Part shown: in pieces, positions 7,566 to 15,429 of the stretch | Layout: the number at the start of each line of letters is the position of its first letter | Numbering within the stretch: position 1 is the first letter of the stretch | IMG/VR virus record: IMGVR_UViG_3300046694_000378 | Span: 1 to 26,824 of that record | Direction: 5' to 3' (one strand) | Length of the DNA stretch: 26,824 bases | Source: a virus | The notes under the pieces: model-generated | Seen by the model: the letters and a program-made list of their open reading frames with translations, nothing else | What the model was told of the DNA's origin: nothing | Databases searched by the model: none | Translations under genes and position numbers: made by a program

Positions 7566-8816
7566 ATGAACTACTTGAGCAATGAAGCGCGATCCGAGCA
7601 GCGCCAGATGCAGCGCAAAGAGCGTGCCGGCGACCAGCTGGAACTGAAGGATGTCATGGATGCGCTGAGCAAGCGCGACAATGACATCAAGGTGTTTGCC
7701 GAAAAGGCCAACGAAGAAATCAAATCTCACGGCAAGATCCTGGACGACACCAAGACCATTCTCGATGGTTTGGTCAAGGATGGTCTCGGCCTGCAAGATC
7801 GCCTGAACGAAGTTGAGCAGAAGCTCACCCGCCGCGGCGCCGCCAACGACGAGGGCGCAAAATCCATCGGCGAGCAGTTCACCGATGGTGACGACTTCAA
7901 GGGCTTGGCTGAAAAAGGCCGTGGTGTTGCTCGTATGCGCCTCAAGGCGGTGACCAGCATTACCAGCGCAACCACTGGCACCGGCGGTGTCGGTGCGGCC
8001 ATCGAGCCTACCCGCGTACCTGGCATTATCCAGGGGCCGGATCGCACGTTCACCATTCGTGACTTGATCATGCCGGGCCGGACCAACTCGAACGCAATCG
8101 AGTACGTGCGTGAGTCAGGTTTCCAGAACATGGCGGCCCCGGTCGGCGAAACGTTGGCCAAGCCTCAGTCCGATCTGTCGTACGAGCTGATCACCACCAC
8201 CGTAAAGACCATCGCTCACTGGTTTCGGGCCTCCAAGCAGGTGCTGGCTGACGTTCCGTTGCTGCAAAGCTATATCGACGGCCGTGCGATTTACGGTCTG
8301 AAATACGTCGAGGAAAACCAGATTCTGGCTGGTAATGGCACTGGTCAGAATTTGCTGGGCCTGATCCCGCAAGCCACCCCATTCAACGAAGCCCTGCGCA
8401 AAGCGGGCGACACCAAGATTGACCTGCTGCGCCGGGCCATCTTGCAGGTGCGTATTGCCGAGTATCGTGCCAGCGCGATTGTCCTCAACCCGGTTGACTG
8501 GGCAGACATGGAGTTGGCGAAGGACAGCACCGGCAGCTACATCTGGGTCAACGTGCAGGAGGGTGGTCAGCCTCGCATGTGGCGCCTGCCGGTTGTTGAT
8601 ACCAACGCCATGCCGCAAGGCGAGTTCATGGTCGGCGCGTTCGACATGGCCGCCCAGGTCTTCGACCGTGAAGATGCAAACGTCGAGGTTTCGACCGAGG
8701 ACGCTGACAACTTCACCAAGAACATGGTGACTATCCGTGCAGAAGAGCGCCTGGCGTTGGCGGTGTACCGCCCGCAGTCGTTTGTCCACGGCCCTTTCAC
8801 TGACCCAACGCCATAA
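7566..8816 (+). CDS. Major capsid protein, HK97 fold with delta domain
   Basis: A 416-residue capsid subunit. Residues 1 to about 127-133 form a charged, coiled-coil delta domain that acts as built-in scaffold and is removed by the protease. The mature part aligns closely with my memory of HK97 gp5: RVPGII, FTIRDLI, GRTNSNAIEYVRE, VKTIAHWFRAS, LQSYIDGR, GNGTGQNL, ASAIVLNP, and EERLALAVYRP near the end. K199, N386 and E393 fall at the positions of HK97 K169, N356 and E363, the residues that make covalent subunit cross-links. AAGGA lies 8 bp before the ATG. Confidence 0.95.
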   Translation: MNYLSNEARSEQRQMQRKERAGDQLELKDVMDALSKRDNDIKVFAEKANEEIKSHGKILDDTKTILDGLVKDGLGLQDRLNEVEQKLTRRGAANDEGAKSIGEQFTDGDDFKGLAEKGRGVARMRLKAVTSITSATTGTGGVGAAIEPTRVPGIIQGPDRTFTIRDLIMPGRTNSNAIEYVRESGFQNMAAPVGETLAKPQSDLSYELITTTVKTIAHWFRASKQVLADVPLLQSYIDGRAIYGLKYVEENQILAGNGTGQNLLGLIPQATPFNEALRKAGDTKIDLLRRAILQVRIAEYRASAIVLNPVDWADMELAKDSTGSYIWVNVQEGGQPRMWRLPVVDTNAMPQGEFMVGAFDMAAQVFDREDANVEVSTEDADNFTKNMVTIRAEERLALAVYRPQSFVHGPFTDPTP

Positions 8817-8835
8817 GGGCTTCGGGCACACGCTG

Positions 8836-8869
8836 AAGGAGAAGCCCGGGAGACCGGGCTTTTGATCTG
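8836..8869 (+). promoter_or_regulatory. Displaced Shine-Dalgarno with intervening hairpin
   Basis: AAGGAG (8836-8841) lies 28 nt before the next ATG (8870), too far for normal initiation. The space is filled by a perfect 8-bp stem (8842-8849 with 8854-8861) capped by a GAGA tetraloop. If the stem forms, the effective spacing becomes 8 nt. The same hairpin also looks like a weak terminator (TTTT at 8860-8863). Confidence 0.5.
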
Positions 8870-9097
8870 ATGACCGACATCAAACTGAAAACCATCAAGG
8901 GCTTCGAGTGGCGCGGCGCGTACGCACCGCCGAGGTCAGATATCGAGGCCGCCGAACTGGACGCCCGCGAGCTACTACGCAACGGGCTGGTCGAGGACTA
9001 CACCGTGAAAGCTGCAGACCCACCTGAAAGCAAAAAGGCTCCGGAGCTGGATAACAAGTCGGCGCCGAAACCAGGCACCAAGAAAAAGGCAGAGTAA
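8870..9097 (+). CDS. Small head-region protein, hypothetical
   Basis: A 75-residue protein that starts MTDIKLKTIKGFEWRGAYAP and ends in a lysine/proline-rich tail, probably disordered (SKKAPELDNKSAPKPGTKK). Small proteins of this shape often sit between the capsid and connector genes of HK97-like phages. They are rarely characterised; capsid decoration or assembly is possible but not shown here. The only in-frame ATG start is at 8870, and its ribosome binding site is displaced behind a hairpin (8836-8869). Confidence 0.7.
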   Translation: MTDIKLKTIKGFEWRGAYAPPRSDIEAAELDARELLRNGLVEDYTVKAADPPESKKAPELDNKSAPKPGTKKKAE

Positions 9098-9099
9098 TC

Positions 9100-9576
9100 A
9101 TGAGCGTGATCAACATTGATCTGGCGATGAAGCACCTCCTGGCTGAGCCGGAGGACCAGGAGCTTGTTCAGTCCCAGCTGGATGGCGCTGAGGGTGCCGC
9201 GATGGCGTACATCCAGCGCTCGTTCTTTGTTGATCAGGCCGCTCTCGATGCTGCCCGTCTGCAGGTGCCATCTATGCGAAGCGTGGCCCGACAGCAATAT
9301 GATTCGGCCATGGCCGATGCCGCTTTGATTGATGACCAGCTATTGCGCTGCGAAGCGATGGATGACGCGAAGTTCTCGCTCTCCGAGGCATTGGACGCAG
9401 CCACCCGAGTAGCACGGGGAATGGTCATCACGCCCAGTATTCAATCGGGCTGCCTGTTGAAACTGGGGCACCTATTCGCCAACCGTGAAGAGGTGGTAAC
9501 CGGCACCATTGCCACCGAATTGCCGCAAGCCTCCAAGGCTTTGCTGACGCCATATCGCGTCGGGATGGGTGCCTGA
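9100..9576 (+). CDS. Head-tail connector protein, HK97 gp6-like
   Basis: A 158-residue, mostly helical protein. It opens with a short acidic helix and SQLDGAEGAAMAYIQRSFF, as in gp6-type connectors that form a ring beneath the portal. An insertion in the middle (about residues 45-105) is rich in alanine and aspartate; the family's VPxxVKxAxLxLxAxLYxxRE-like region appears in altered form as QSGCLLKLGHLFANREEV. It ends TPYRVGMGA, like many connectors. The start follows the previous gene by 2 bp and the stop overlaps the next start. Confidence 0.75.
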   Translation: MSVINIDLAMKHLLAEPEDQELVQSQLDGAEGAAMAYIQRSFFVDQAALDAARLQVPSMRSVARQQYDSAMADAALIDDQLLRCEAMDDAKFSLSEALDAATRVARGMVITPSIQSGCLLKLGHLFANREEVVTGTIATELPQASKALLTPYRVGMGA

Positions 9577-9914
9577 TGCGCGCTGGTACATTGCGTCATC
9601 GGATAACCTTCCAGACTCCTAGTCTCGTTCAGGATCCCGAAACGGGCGAGATGTTGCCGGGCTGGGAACCTGTCTGGGAGAAGGTGCCCGCCTCGGTTGA
9701 GCCGCTCAGCGCCCGCGATCTAATCGCGGCGCAGGCGGTCCAGTCAGAAGCCTCCGGCCGCATGGTGATCCGCTACCGCGCCGGAGTGCTACCCACGATG
9801 CGCATTCTTCACCGTGGTGACGTCTACAGCATTCAGGGACCACCGATGCCCGATCCGGTGTCAGGCCTGGAGTACCTCACCATTCTGGTATCGAAGGGGT
9901 TGAATGATGGCTAA
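9576..9914 (+). CDS. Head closure / head-tail adaptor protein
   Basis: A 112-residue protein with the classic opening RAGTLRHRITFQ and the sequence GWEPVWEKVPASVEPLSARD, then RYRAGVLPTMRILHRGDVYSIQG near the middle. This is the Phage_H_T_join (SPP1 gp16-like) family of small beta-barrel proteins that close the portal channel and receive the tail. It overlaps the upstream stop by one base and the downstream gene by 11 bp. Confidence 0.9.
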   Translation: MRAGTLRHRITFQTPSLVQDPETGEMLPGWEPVWEKVPASVEPLSARDLIAAQAVQSEASGRMVIRYRAGVLPTMRILHRGDVYSIQGPPMPDPVSGLEYLTILVSKGLNDG

Positions 9915-10401
9915 TGGAGTCGAATTCAGCATTGCCGGCTTGGACTCGCTCCTTGGGAAGCTTGATGCCGTCACATACGACCTGAAGCGGAAGGGCGGGC
10001 GGTCAGCGTTACGCCGCGCTGCTCAGTTGGTTGCGGAAAAAGCCAAGGAGGGCGCCCGGGCCCTGGATGATGCCGAAACAGGACGCTCCATAGCCAGCAA
10101 CATTGGCTTGCGCTGGAACGGTCGACTATTCAAGAGAACCGGCGATTTGGGATTTCGAGTCGGGGTGATGAAAGGTGCGGTGCTGGCCAGAACAGGTGAA
10201 CAGCCGGACCTTGCCGCCGGCGGTGCGACGCCTCACTGGCGTCTCTTGGAGTTCGGCACGGCGAATATGGAAGCCCAGCCCTTCATGCGTAAAGCCCTTG
10301 CTGACAACATCAGTGAAGCGACCAACACGTTCGTTACCGAATACGAGAAAGCCATTGACCGTGCGATCAAGCGTGCGGCCAAGGCTACCGGGAGTAACTA
10401 A
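9904..10401 (+). CDS. HK97 gp10-like neck/tail completion protein
   Basis: A 165-residue protein of the HK97 gp10 family. It has the pattern GLDSLLGKLDAV, a basic helix (KRKGGRSALRRAAQLVAEKAKE), and the family's late motif HWRLLEFGTANMEAQPFMRKAL. It acts at the head-tail junction during assembly. The tandem ATGs at 9904 and 9907 are both possible starts. AAGGGG at 9894-9899 fits either, with slightly better spacing for 9907. Translation is coupled on both sides by overlapping stops and starts. Confidence 0.88.
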   Translation: MMANGVEFSIAGLDSLLGKLDAVTYDLKRKGGRSALRRAAQLVAEKAKEGARALDDAETGRSIASNIGLRWNGRLFKRTGDLGFRVGVMKGAVLARTGEQPDLAAGGATPHWRLLEFGTANMEAQPFMRKALADNISEATNTFVTEYEKAIDRAIKRAAKATGSN

Positions 10402-10769
10402 TGCCAGCAGCACCTATCTTCGCCGTGTGTTCCGCTGATGCCGGCGTCCGAGCGTTGCTCGGGGTGACGCCCCATCGGCTCTATCCATTCGGCGAGGCGC
10501 CGGAGGGTGTCGCGAAACCCTATGCCGTTTGGCAGATGGTCACCGGGAGTCCAGAAAACTATCTGGCCGGCCGCCCAGATCTGGACGGACTCACGCTGCA
10601 GGTCGACGTGTACGCAGTGACCGCAACATCAGCCAGAGCGGTCACCGACGCAATAGCCCGCGCAATCGAACTGAAAGCGAACATTGTGAGCTGGGGGGGC
10701 GAGAAAAAAGACACCACGACAAATCTCTACCGGTCGACCTTCGACGTCGACTGGCTTGTACCCAGATAG
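10401..10769 (+). CDS. Tail terminator/completion protein, DUF3168
   Basis: A 122-residue protein with DUF3168 features: PHRLYPFGEAPEG, YAVWQMVTGSPENYLAG, LQVDVYA, and an ending YRSTFDVDWLVPR. Members (HK97 gp11-like, lambda U-like) cap the growing tail tube and join it to the head. The ATG overlaps the previous stop by one base. The gene ends the head-tail junction block: a terminator hairpin follows before the tail tube gene. Confidence 0.85.
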   Translation: MPAAPIFAVCSADAGVRALLGVTPHRLYPFGEAPEGVAKPYAVWQMVTGSPENYLAGRPDLDGLTLQVDVYAVTATSARAVTDAIARAIELKANIVSWGGEKKDTTTNLYRSTFDVDWLVPR

Positions 10770-10785
10770 CCAACCCCTGAACCCG

Positions 10786-10806
10786 GCCCGCCATGTGCGG
10801 GTTTTT
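10786..10806 (+). terminator. Intrinsic terminator before the tail tube gene
   Basis: CCCGC (10787-10791) pairs with GCGGG (10797-10801), with an extra G-T pair possible, followed by TTTTT. It stands between the neck genes and the tail tube ribosome binding site (GGAG, 10820-10823) and belongs to the recurrent GCCCGCCATGAGCGGGC-like family of this genome. Confidence 0.6.
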
Positions 10807-10829
10807 ATGTCCGACATTTGGAGAACGCC

Positions 10830-11345
10830 ATGTCGATCCTTACTCAAGGAACTCAAATTTTTGCTCTGGTGCCGCCTCTAACCGGTACCGGCGCGTTTAC
10901 CGTAATGGAGGTTGAGTGCGCGACTGCGTTCAACCCGGGCGGAAACCCTGCGGATCCGATTGAAGATACCTGTCTGAGCTCTGCCGAACGGACCTACAAA
11001 AAAGGTCTGCGCACTCCAGGTCAGGCATCGCTCACGGTCAACGCTGATCCTGCAAACCCCAGTCATATCCGGCTTCATCAACTCTCAGAAGCTGATGGCG
11101 AAACCACGATCAAGTGGGCAGTTGGTTGGTCGGACGGCCCTAAAAACGCTGCCGGGGAACCGACTGCTTTGCCCACGCTAAACACCGAGGGTGATGACTT
11201 CGAACTGCCGGCCACGCGTACCTGGTACATCTTCGAGGGATACGTCTCTGATTTCCCGTTCGACTTTGCAGCAAATGCTGTGGTGAGCACCGCCGCGTCC
11301 ATTCAACGCTCCGGCGGTTCCGCCTGGATTCGCAAAACCCCATAA
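10830..11345 (+). CDS. Major tail tube protein
   Basis: A 171-residue protein starting at ATG 10830, 6 bp after GGAG; an upstream TTG reading is rejected. It begins [15 protein letters not shown] and contains [25 protein letters not shown] and a [21 protein letters not shown] segment, both typical of lambda V-like tube subunits of Pseudomonas siphophages. Hexameric rings stack around the tape measure protein to form the flexible tail tube. Placement after the terminator DUF3168 gene and before the G/GT chaperones is standard. Confidence 0.87.
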   Translation: MSILTQGTQIFALVPPLTGTGAFTVMEVECATAFNPGGNPADPIEDTCLSSAERTYKKGLRTPGQASLTVNADPANPSHIRLHQLSEADGETTIKWAVGWSDGPKNAAGEPTALPTLNTEGDDFELPATRTWYIFEGYVSDFPFDFAANAVVSTAASIQRSGGSAWIRKTP

Positions 11346-11354
11346 GGTCTGATC

Positions 11355-11780
11355 ATGAAGCTGAGCATCAACACTTTAAAAGAAGTGGGCGCCTTCACCG
11401 GCGCTCCGGTAGAAAAGCAAATCACCTGGAAGCAGGGTGATGCCGAGCTCACTGCTACCGTGTTCGTCCGCCCGCTTGGATACTTGTCGGCGGTCAGCGA
11501 TGTGCTAGCGGCCGGCGGCAAGCGTGATGGTATCGCCGGGCGCATTGCTGCGTGCATTTGTGATGAGAGCGGCGCGCCGGTGTTCGCCGTCGATGACATT
11601 ACTGGAGCCGCTGATCCGGAGCGGGGCGCCTTGGATGGAAACTTGACCGTGGCGCTTCTGTCAGTGATATCCGAGGTTACCGGCATGGGAAAGATGATGA
11701 GCTCAGCGACCTCGACGAGCTCTGGCACGAAATCGCGATCACGATCGGCTGCTCCATCGCGGAAGCGCAAGCCCGCCTGA
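11355..11780 (+). CDS. Tail assembly chaperone G-like (unshifted product)
   Basis: A 141-residue product made when ribosomes stay in frame. It begins MKLSINTLKEVGAFTGAPVE and contains a beta-rich domain (ITWKQGDAELTATVFVRPLG). The last 28 residues after the slippery site are serine/arginine-rich and look like an unselected tail, as expected because that stretch also codes for the overlapping -1 frame. G-type chaperones coat the tape measure protein during tail assembly and are absent from the finished virion. AAGG lies 7 bp before the ATG. Confidence 0.85.
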   Translation: MKLSINTLKEVGAFTGAPVEKQITWKQGDAELTATVFVRPLGYLSAVSDVLAAGGKRDGIAGRIAACICDESGAPVFAVDDITGAADPERGALDGNLTVALLSVISEVTGMGKMMSSATSTSSGTKSRSRSAAPSRKRKPA

Positions 11781-11989
11781 GTTATCCGGAGTTTCGCCAG
11801 TGGCAGAAGTACCGAGCTAAGCGTGGATCGCTCAACTGGGGGATGCGCATAGAGCGCGGTGCCGCAATGCTCGCGACGCTCTATGCCAACTCGAGAAGCC
11901 AGAACGGCGGCTTCAAAATTTACGATTTTATGCCGCATGATTCTGAGCAGCCACTGACGCTCGAGCAGGCAATGGAGTCGTGGACCTAA
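11355..11989 (+). CDS. Tail assembly chaperone GT fusion by -1 frameshift
   Basis: The frameshift product runs 11355-11693 in frame, then restarts at 11693 in the -1 frame to the TAA at 11987-11989. It has 113 + 98 = 211 residues. The T part has no good start of its own and reads ELWHEIAITIGCSIAEAQA, then SYPEFRQWQKYRAKRG, similar to lambda T-like domains (EF-x-x-W motif). In lambda, GT binds the tape measure and recruits tube protein, with about 4% of ribosomes shifting. The arrangement between tail tube and tape measure genes matches. Confidence 0.85.
11687..11722 (+). promoter_or_regulatory. Programmed -1 frameshift signal (GGGAAAG plus stem)
   Basis: The heptamer GGGAAAG at 11687-11693 is read G GGA AAG in the upstream frame, the same slippery sequence and phase as lambda G/GT. 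Five bases downstream, GAGCTC (11699-11704) can pair with GAGCTC (11717-11722) to form a possible stimulatory stem-loop. Confidence 0.85.
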
Positions 11990-12022
11990 CTGCCGTCTCT
12001 GCTGAAGAATCCGAAAATTTGA

Positions 12023-12043
12023 CTCGCCTAGGCGGGTTTTTTT
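12023..12043 (+). terminator. Intrinsic terminator before the tape measure gene
   Basis: CTCGC (12023-12027) and GCGGG (12032-12036) pair around the loop CTAG, followed by seven T (12037-12043). The tape measure ribosome binding site (TGGAG, 12049-12053) starts 5 nt later. The stem is short, so strength is uncertain. Confidence 0.5.
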
Positions 12044-12058
12044 ACGCCTGGAGTTTTT

Positions 12059-14545
12059 ATGGCTTCCCGATCGCTTGGTACGTTAACGCTGGACCTGATC
12101 GCCAAGATCGGAGGGTTTACAGGTCCGCTGGATAAAGCCAGTCGTGAATCTCAAAAGCGTATGGCCGAGATCCAGAAATCCGCGGAGAAAATCGGGATTG
12201 GCATAAGCGCGGGCGTCGCGGCTGGCGTTGCAGCTCTGGCAGCACTGACGGTATCGTCAGTCAAAGCTGGGTCCGAGATTACTCGGTTTGCACAGGTGTC
12301 CGGTGCGAGCAGCACCGAGTTCCAGAAGTATGCTGCCGGTGCAAAAGCCGTGGGGGTTGAGCAGGACAAGCTGGCGGATATATTCAAGGATGTGAACGAC
12401 AAAGTCGGCGATTTCTTGCTCAACGGCGGCGGCGAGCTGCAGGATTTCTTCAAAACAATCGCGCCTAAAGTTGGTGTGACTGCCGAGCAGTTCCGGAATC
12501 TCTCGGGTCCTCAGGCATTGCAGCTGTTCACGTCCAGCCTGCAGAAGGCGGGACTCAGCCAGGCAGAAATGACGCAGCAAATGGAGTCGCTGGCGAACGA
12601 TGCAACATTGCTCCTGCCTCTACTGCGGGACAACGGGGCAGCGTTCAAGGTGCTAGGCGATTCAGCGCAGCAAGCTGGCGCGATCATGGACGAGAAAACC
12701 ATCAAGGCTACTCAGGGCTTGGCCGCCGCCGGGTGGCTCGCGGAGCAATCCCTGGCCGGTATCAAAAATCAAGTTGCTGCATCGCTAATGCCGACGCTGA
12801 GCGACTATGCGGACATTCTTTTTGGTTTGAGCCAGGACACCGCCTCGGTTTCCCTGCTTTCCGATGGCCTTAACAGCGTTCTCAAGTTTACTGCGAAAAC
12901 TGCGGTCGGCATTGCGTACACCTTTGAGCTGCTAGGTAAATCCATTGCTGGCGTTGCTGCGATCGTAGTAAGCGCTTTTGATGGGGTGGATTTTTCCAGT
13001 CCGATCGATGCAATCAAAAAAATTAGCGAAAACTCTTCCCGTACGGCGTCAATCGTTGGCGATGATCTGGATGAGTTAGACAAAAAATACAACAACCTTT
13101 GGGGGCGAATCGACCAGGCGGGTTCGAGCGGACAGGCAAGTGGGCATCTGAAAGAAATTGCTGATGCGTTGAATGGAGTTGGAGCGGCGGCCCGGCCGGG
13201 CACTTTTAAAGCGCTGACCAAGGATCAACAAGATGCGGCCAAGGCGGCTGAGGCGGCTGCGAAGAAATTGCAGGGCGTCTTCGATACCACTGAAGAGGGG
13301 TACGAGCGTCAAATCGAGTTGATCAACACGTCGAACGATGCCCGGAAAAATGCTACCGAGATCGCCAAGCTTCAGTTTGAGGTCGAGTCCGGCAAGCTGG
13401 TTGGTATCAATGCTCAGCAGCAGAAGCGCCTTGAGGGTTTGGCTGCTGAGCTGGACGGCTTAAACAAGCTGAAGCAGGCCAATGAAGACGCCGTAAAACT
13501 GGCTAGCTTTGGGGATACGCTCAAAGACAGCAATCAAACGATCAAGCACGGGTTTGAGGTTGAACTGGCTGGTGCTGGTTCAGGTGACAAACTCAAAGAG
13601 CGCCTACAGGCCGATTTAGAGATTCAGCAGGACTACAACAAGCAGGCTGCCGACCTGCAGAAACAGCTCAATGGGGGGGACATTACCCAGGAGCTGTACG
13701 ACAAAGAAACGGAAATGCTCAGTGAATCACTCGCCGAGCGCATGGTGATCCAGCAGGACTTTTACAACCAGCAGGACGCCGCGCAGCAAAACTGGCTCGA
13801 CGGCGTCAGCTCGGCCTGGGAGAACTACAAGGATACGGCTACCGACTACCAGCAGCAGGCTGCCGATTTTACTTCGAGCGTGCTGGAGGAAAGCACTAGC
13901 GCAGTTTCAGAAAATATCAGTGCAATGCTCACCGAGCACAAGAGCTTTGGCGATTCGGTGATGGATATTGCTTCTTCCATGGCCAATTCGCTGATTGATG
14001 CCTTGGCCAGGATGGCCGCGCAGTGGCTGGTGTATCAAGGCGTACAACTTGCGATGGGCGCCACGGGTACCACTGCTGCAGTTGCAGAGGCTGCTATCTC
14101 AGGTCCTGCTATCGCGGCGGCATACGCGCCGGCTGCGGCGATGGCTTCCCTGGCATCTTTCGGTGCCAACTCAGTTCCGGCAATCGCAGCCATCACGACA
14201 ACAAATGCCACCGCCTCATCGATGGCTCTGCTGGGCATGGCCCACGACGGTATCGACTCTGTACCGGAAACGGGCACCTGGCTCCTGCAGAAAGGTGAGC
14301 GCGTAACCACCGCTGAAACCAGCGCAAAACTTGATCGGACACTCAGTCAGATCAATGGCAGCAGCATGTCGAGCAAAACGGAAGTAAACCTTCACGAAGA
14401 TGCCAGCCGCGCCGGGCAGGTGCAAACCAGCACCGGCCCAGACGGCAAGCAGATTATGGAGGTGTTCGTCTCAAACATCCGTTCGCAGAGCGCCGCAGCA
14501 AAGGCCTTTGAACAAACCTATGGACTGAAGCGAGTGGGACGATGA
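12059..14545 (+). CDS. Tail tape measure protein
   Basis: An 828-residue protein whose length sets tail length. It begins MASRSLGTLTLDLIAKIGGF and continues with a hydrophobic helix (about 46-70) and long alpha-helical coiled-coil stretches, especially residues 395-600. The lambda-type C-terminal domain is recognisable near 580-690 (WENYKDTATDYQQQ, SFGDSVMDIASSMANSLID, MAAQWLVYQG). A glycine/alanine-rich hydrophobic segment follows, and the end carries GTWLLQKGERVTTAETS. During infection such regions help DNA cross the inner membrane. TGGAG lies 5 bp before the ATG. The stop overlaps the next start. Confidence 0.95.
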   Translation: MASRSLGTLTLDLIAKIGGFTGPLDKASRESQKRMAEIQKSAEKIGIGISAGVAAGVAALAALTVSSVKAGSEITRFAQVSGASSTEFQKYAAGAKAVGVEQDKLADIFKDVNDKVGDFLLNGGGELQDFFKTIAPKVGVTAEQFRNLSGPQALQLFTSSLQKAGLSQAEMTQQMESLANDATLLLPLLRDNGAAFKVLGDSAQQAGAIMDEKTIKATQGLAAAGWLAEQSLAGIKNQVAASLMPTLSDYADILFGLSQDTASVSLLSDGLNSVLKFTAKTAVGIAYTFELLGKSIAGVAAIVVSAFDGVDFSSPIDAIKKISENSSRTASIVGDDLDELDKKYNNLWGRIDQAGSSGQASGHLKEIADALNGVGAAARPGTFKALTKDQQDAAKAAEAAAKKLQGVFDTTEEGYERQIELINTSNDARKNATEIAKLQFEVESGKLVGINAQQQKRLEGLAAELDGLNKLKQANEDAVKLASFGDTLKDSNQTIKHGFEVELAGAGSGDKLKERLQADLEIQQDYNKQAADLQKQLNGGDITQELYDKETEMLSESLAERMVIQQDFYNQQDAAQQNWLDGVSSAWENYKDTATDYQQQAADFTSSVLEESTSAVSENISAMLTEHKSFGDSVMDIASSMANSLIDALARMAAQWLVYQGVQLAMGATGTTAAVAEAAISGPAIAAAYAPAAAMASLASFGANSVPAIAAITTTNATASSMALLGMAHDGIDSVPETGTWLLQKGERVTTAETSAKLDRTLSQINGSSMSSKTEVNLHEDASRAGQVQTSTGPDGKQIMEVFVSNIRSQSAAAKAFEQTYGLKRVGR

Positions 14546-15027
14546 CGGCACTTGAAACGCTGTACGCCTCTGGGGGGAAGGCCGTCATCATCCCTACGCT
14601 CGAACTGTTCTGTACGCCTTGGGCGGCGCCGATCTATATCTGCCAGGGATTCGACGACATCACGGCTACCACGGAAGGTGGCGTGACCGCGACATTCACT
14701 GCAGCTGGTTTCGCCGCGGCGCTGCCAAAGCGGGACAACAGTGGAAATCAGACTCTAACTTTCGCCATCGACAACGTGACCGGTGAGGCGCAGCAACTGA
14801 TTGACCAGGCGCTCGTCGCACGAGCGAAGATCGGGCTGGTATTCCGGATATTCGTTTCCACCGACTTCACCACACCGGCGGAGCGCCCGTACCGGATGAC
14901 GGTGCTAAATGGCTTTATGCAGGGGGCGAGCGTTCAACTCAACGCCGGCTACTTCGACCTGATTAACCTCGCCTGGCCGCGCCGCAAGTACACCTTGGCC
15001 TTCGCGCCCTGCCTCCGGTACATCTAA
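14542..15027 (+). CDS. Minor tail protein, DUF1833 family
   Basis: A 161-residue protein resembling DUF1833 tail proteins. It starts MTALETLYASGGKAVIIPTL, has the motif LTFAIDNVTGEAQQLIDQAL, and ends WPRRKYTLAFAPCLRYI. In Pseudomonas and related siphophages these proteins take the place of lambda M/L between the tape measure and the NlpC/P60 protein and are thought to join the tube to the tail tip. It overlaps the tape measure stop (ATGA) and is followed directly by the next start. Confidence 0.8.
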   Translation: MTALETLYASGGKAVIIPTLELFCTPWAAPIYICQGFDDITATTEGGVTATFTAAGFAAALPKRDNSGNQTLTFAIDNVTGEAQQLIDQALVARAKIGLVFRIFVSTDFTTPAERPYRMTVLNGFMQGASVQLNAGYFDLINLAWPRRKYTLAFAPCLRYI

Positions 15028-15429
15028 ATGTTCGAAAAATACCTGAACGCTTCCTACGAGGATGGCGGGCGCGGCTCTGCGCGACTGGATTGCTGGGGAC
15101 TGGCTCGACTTGTCCGGCATGAGGTCTACGGCCTGCCGCTGCTTCCCAGTTGGGGTAATGTCCGCAACACCATGCCGAAGGAGTTCACAAAGGCCGTGAA
15201 TGAGGGCGCAGCAGCCATGGAGCGGTGCGAACCTGAAGTCGGGGCGATCGCCTGCGTATGGCGTGGCCTGATCTGCATTCATGTCGCGGTGATCATTGAT
15301 GTCGATGGCCGGCTTCATGGAATGGAAATGAAGCCGTCCGGCGCCACCATCAAGCCGCTGCGCAAATTCCAAGATCAATATCTGAAAGTGAGCTATCACC
15401 GTGATCGAACTCTACCCGAGCAAACTTGA
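15028..15429 (+). CDS. Tail tip peptidase, NlpC/P60-like (lambda K-like)
   Basis: A 133-residue cysteine peptidase-like protein. C22 in [10 protein letters not shown] and H85 in CIHVAVIID fit the NlpC/P60 catalytic pair. The domain is short and stands alone, without the JAB domain of full-length lambda K. Such proteins either cut peptidoglycan peptides during DNA entry or serve in tail-tip assembly. It lies between the DUF1833 gene and the tip attachment protein, whose GTG start overlaps its last 29 bases. Confidence 0.82.
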   Translation: MFEKYLNASYEDGGRGSARLDCWGLARLVRHEVYGLPLLPSWGNVRNTMPKEFTKAVNEGAAAMERCEPEVGAIACVWRGLICIHVAVIIDVDGRLHGMEMKPSGATIKPLRKFQDQYLKVSYHRDRTLPEQT

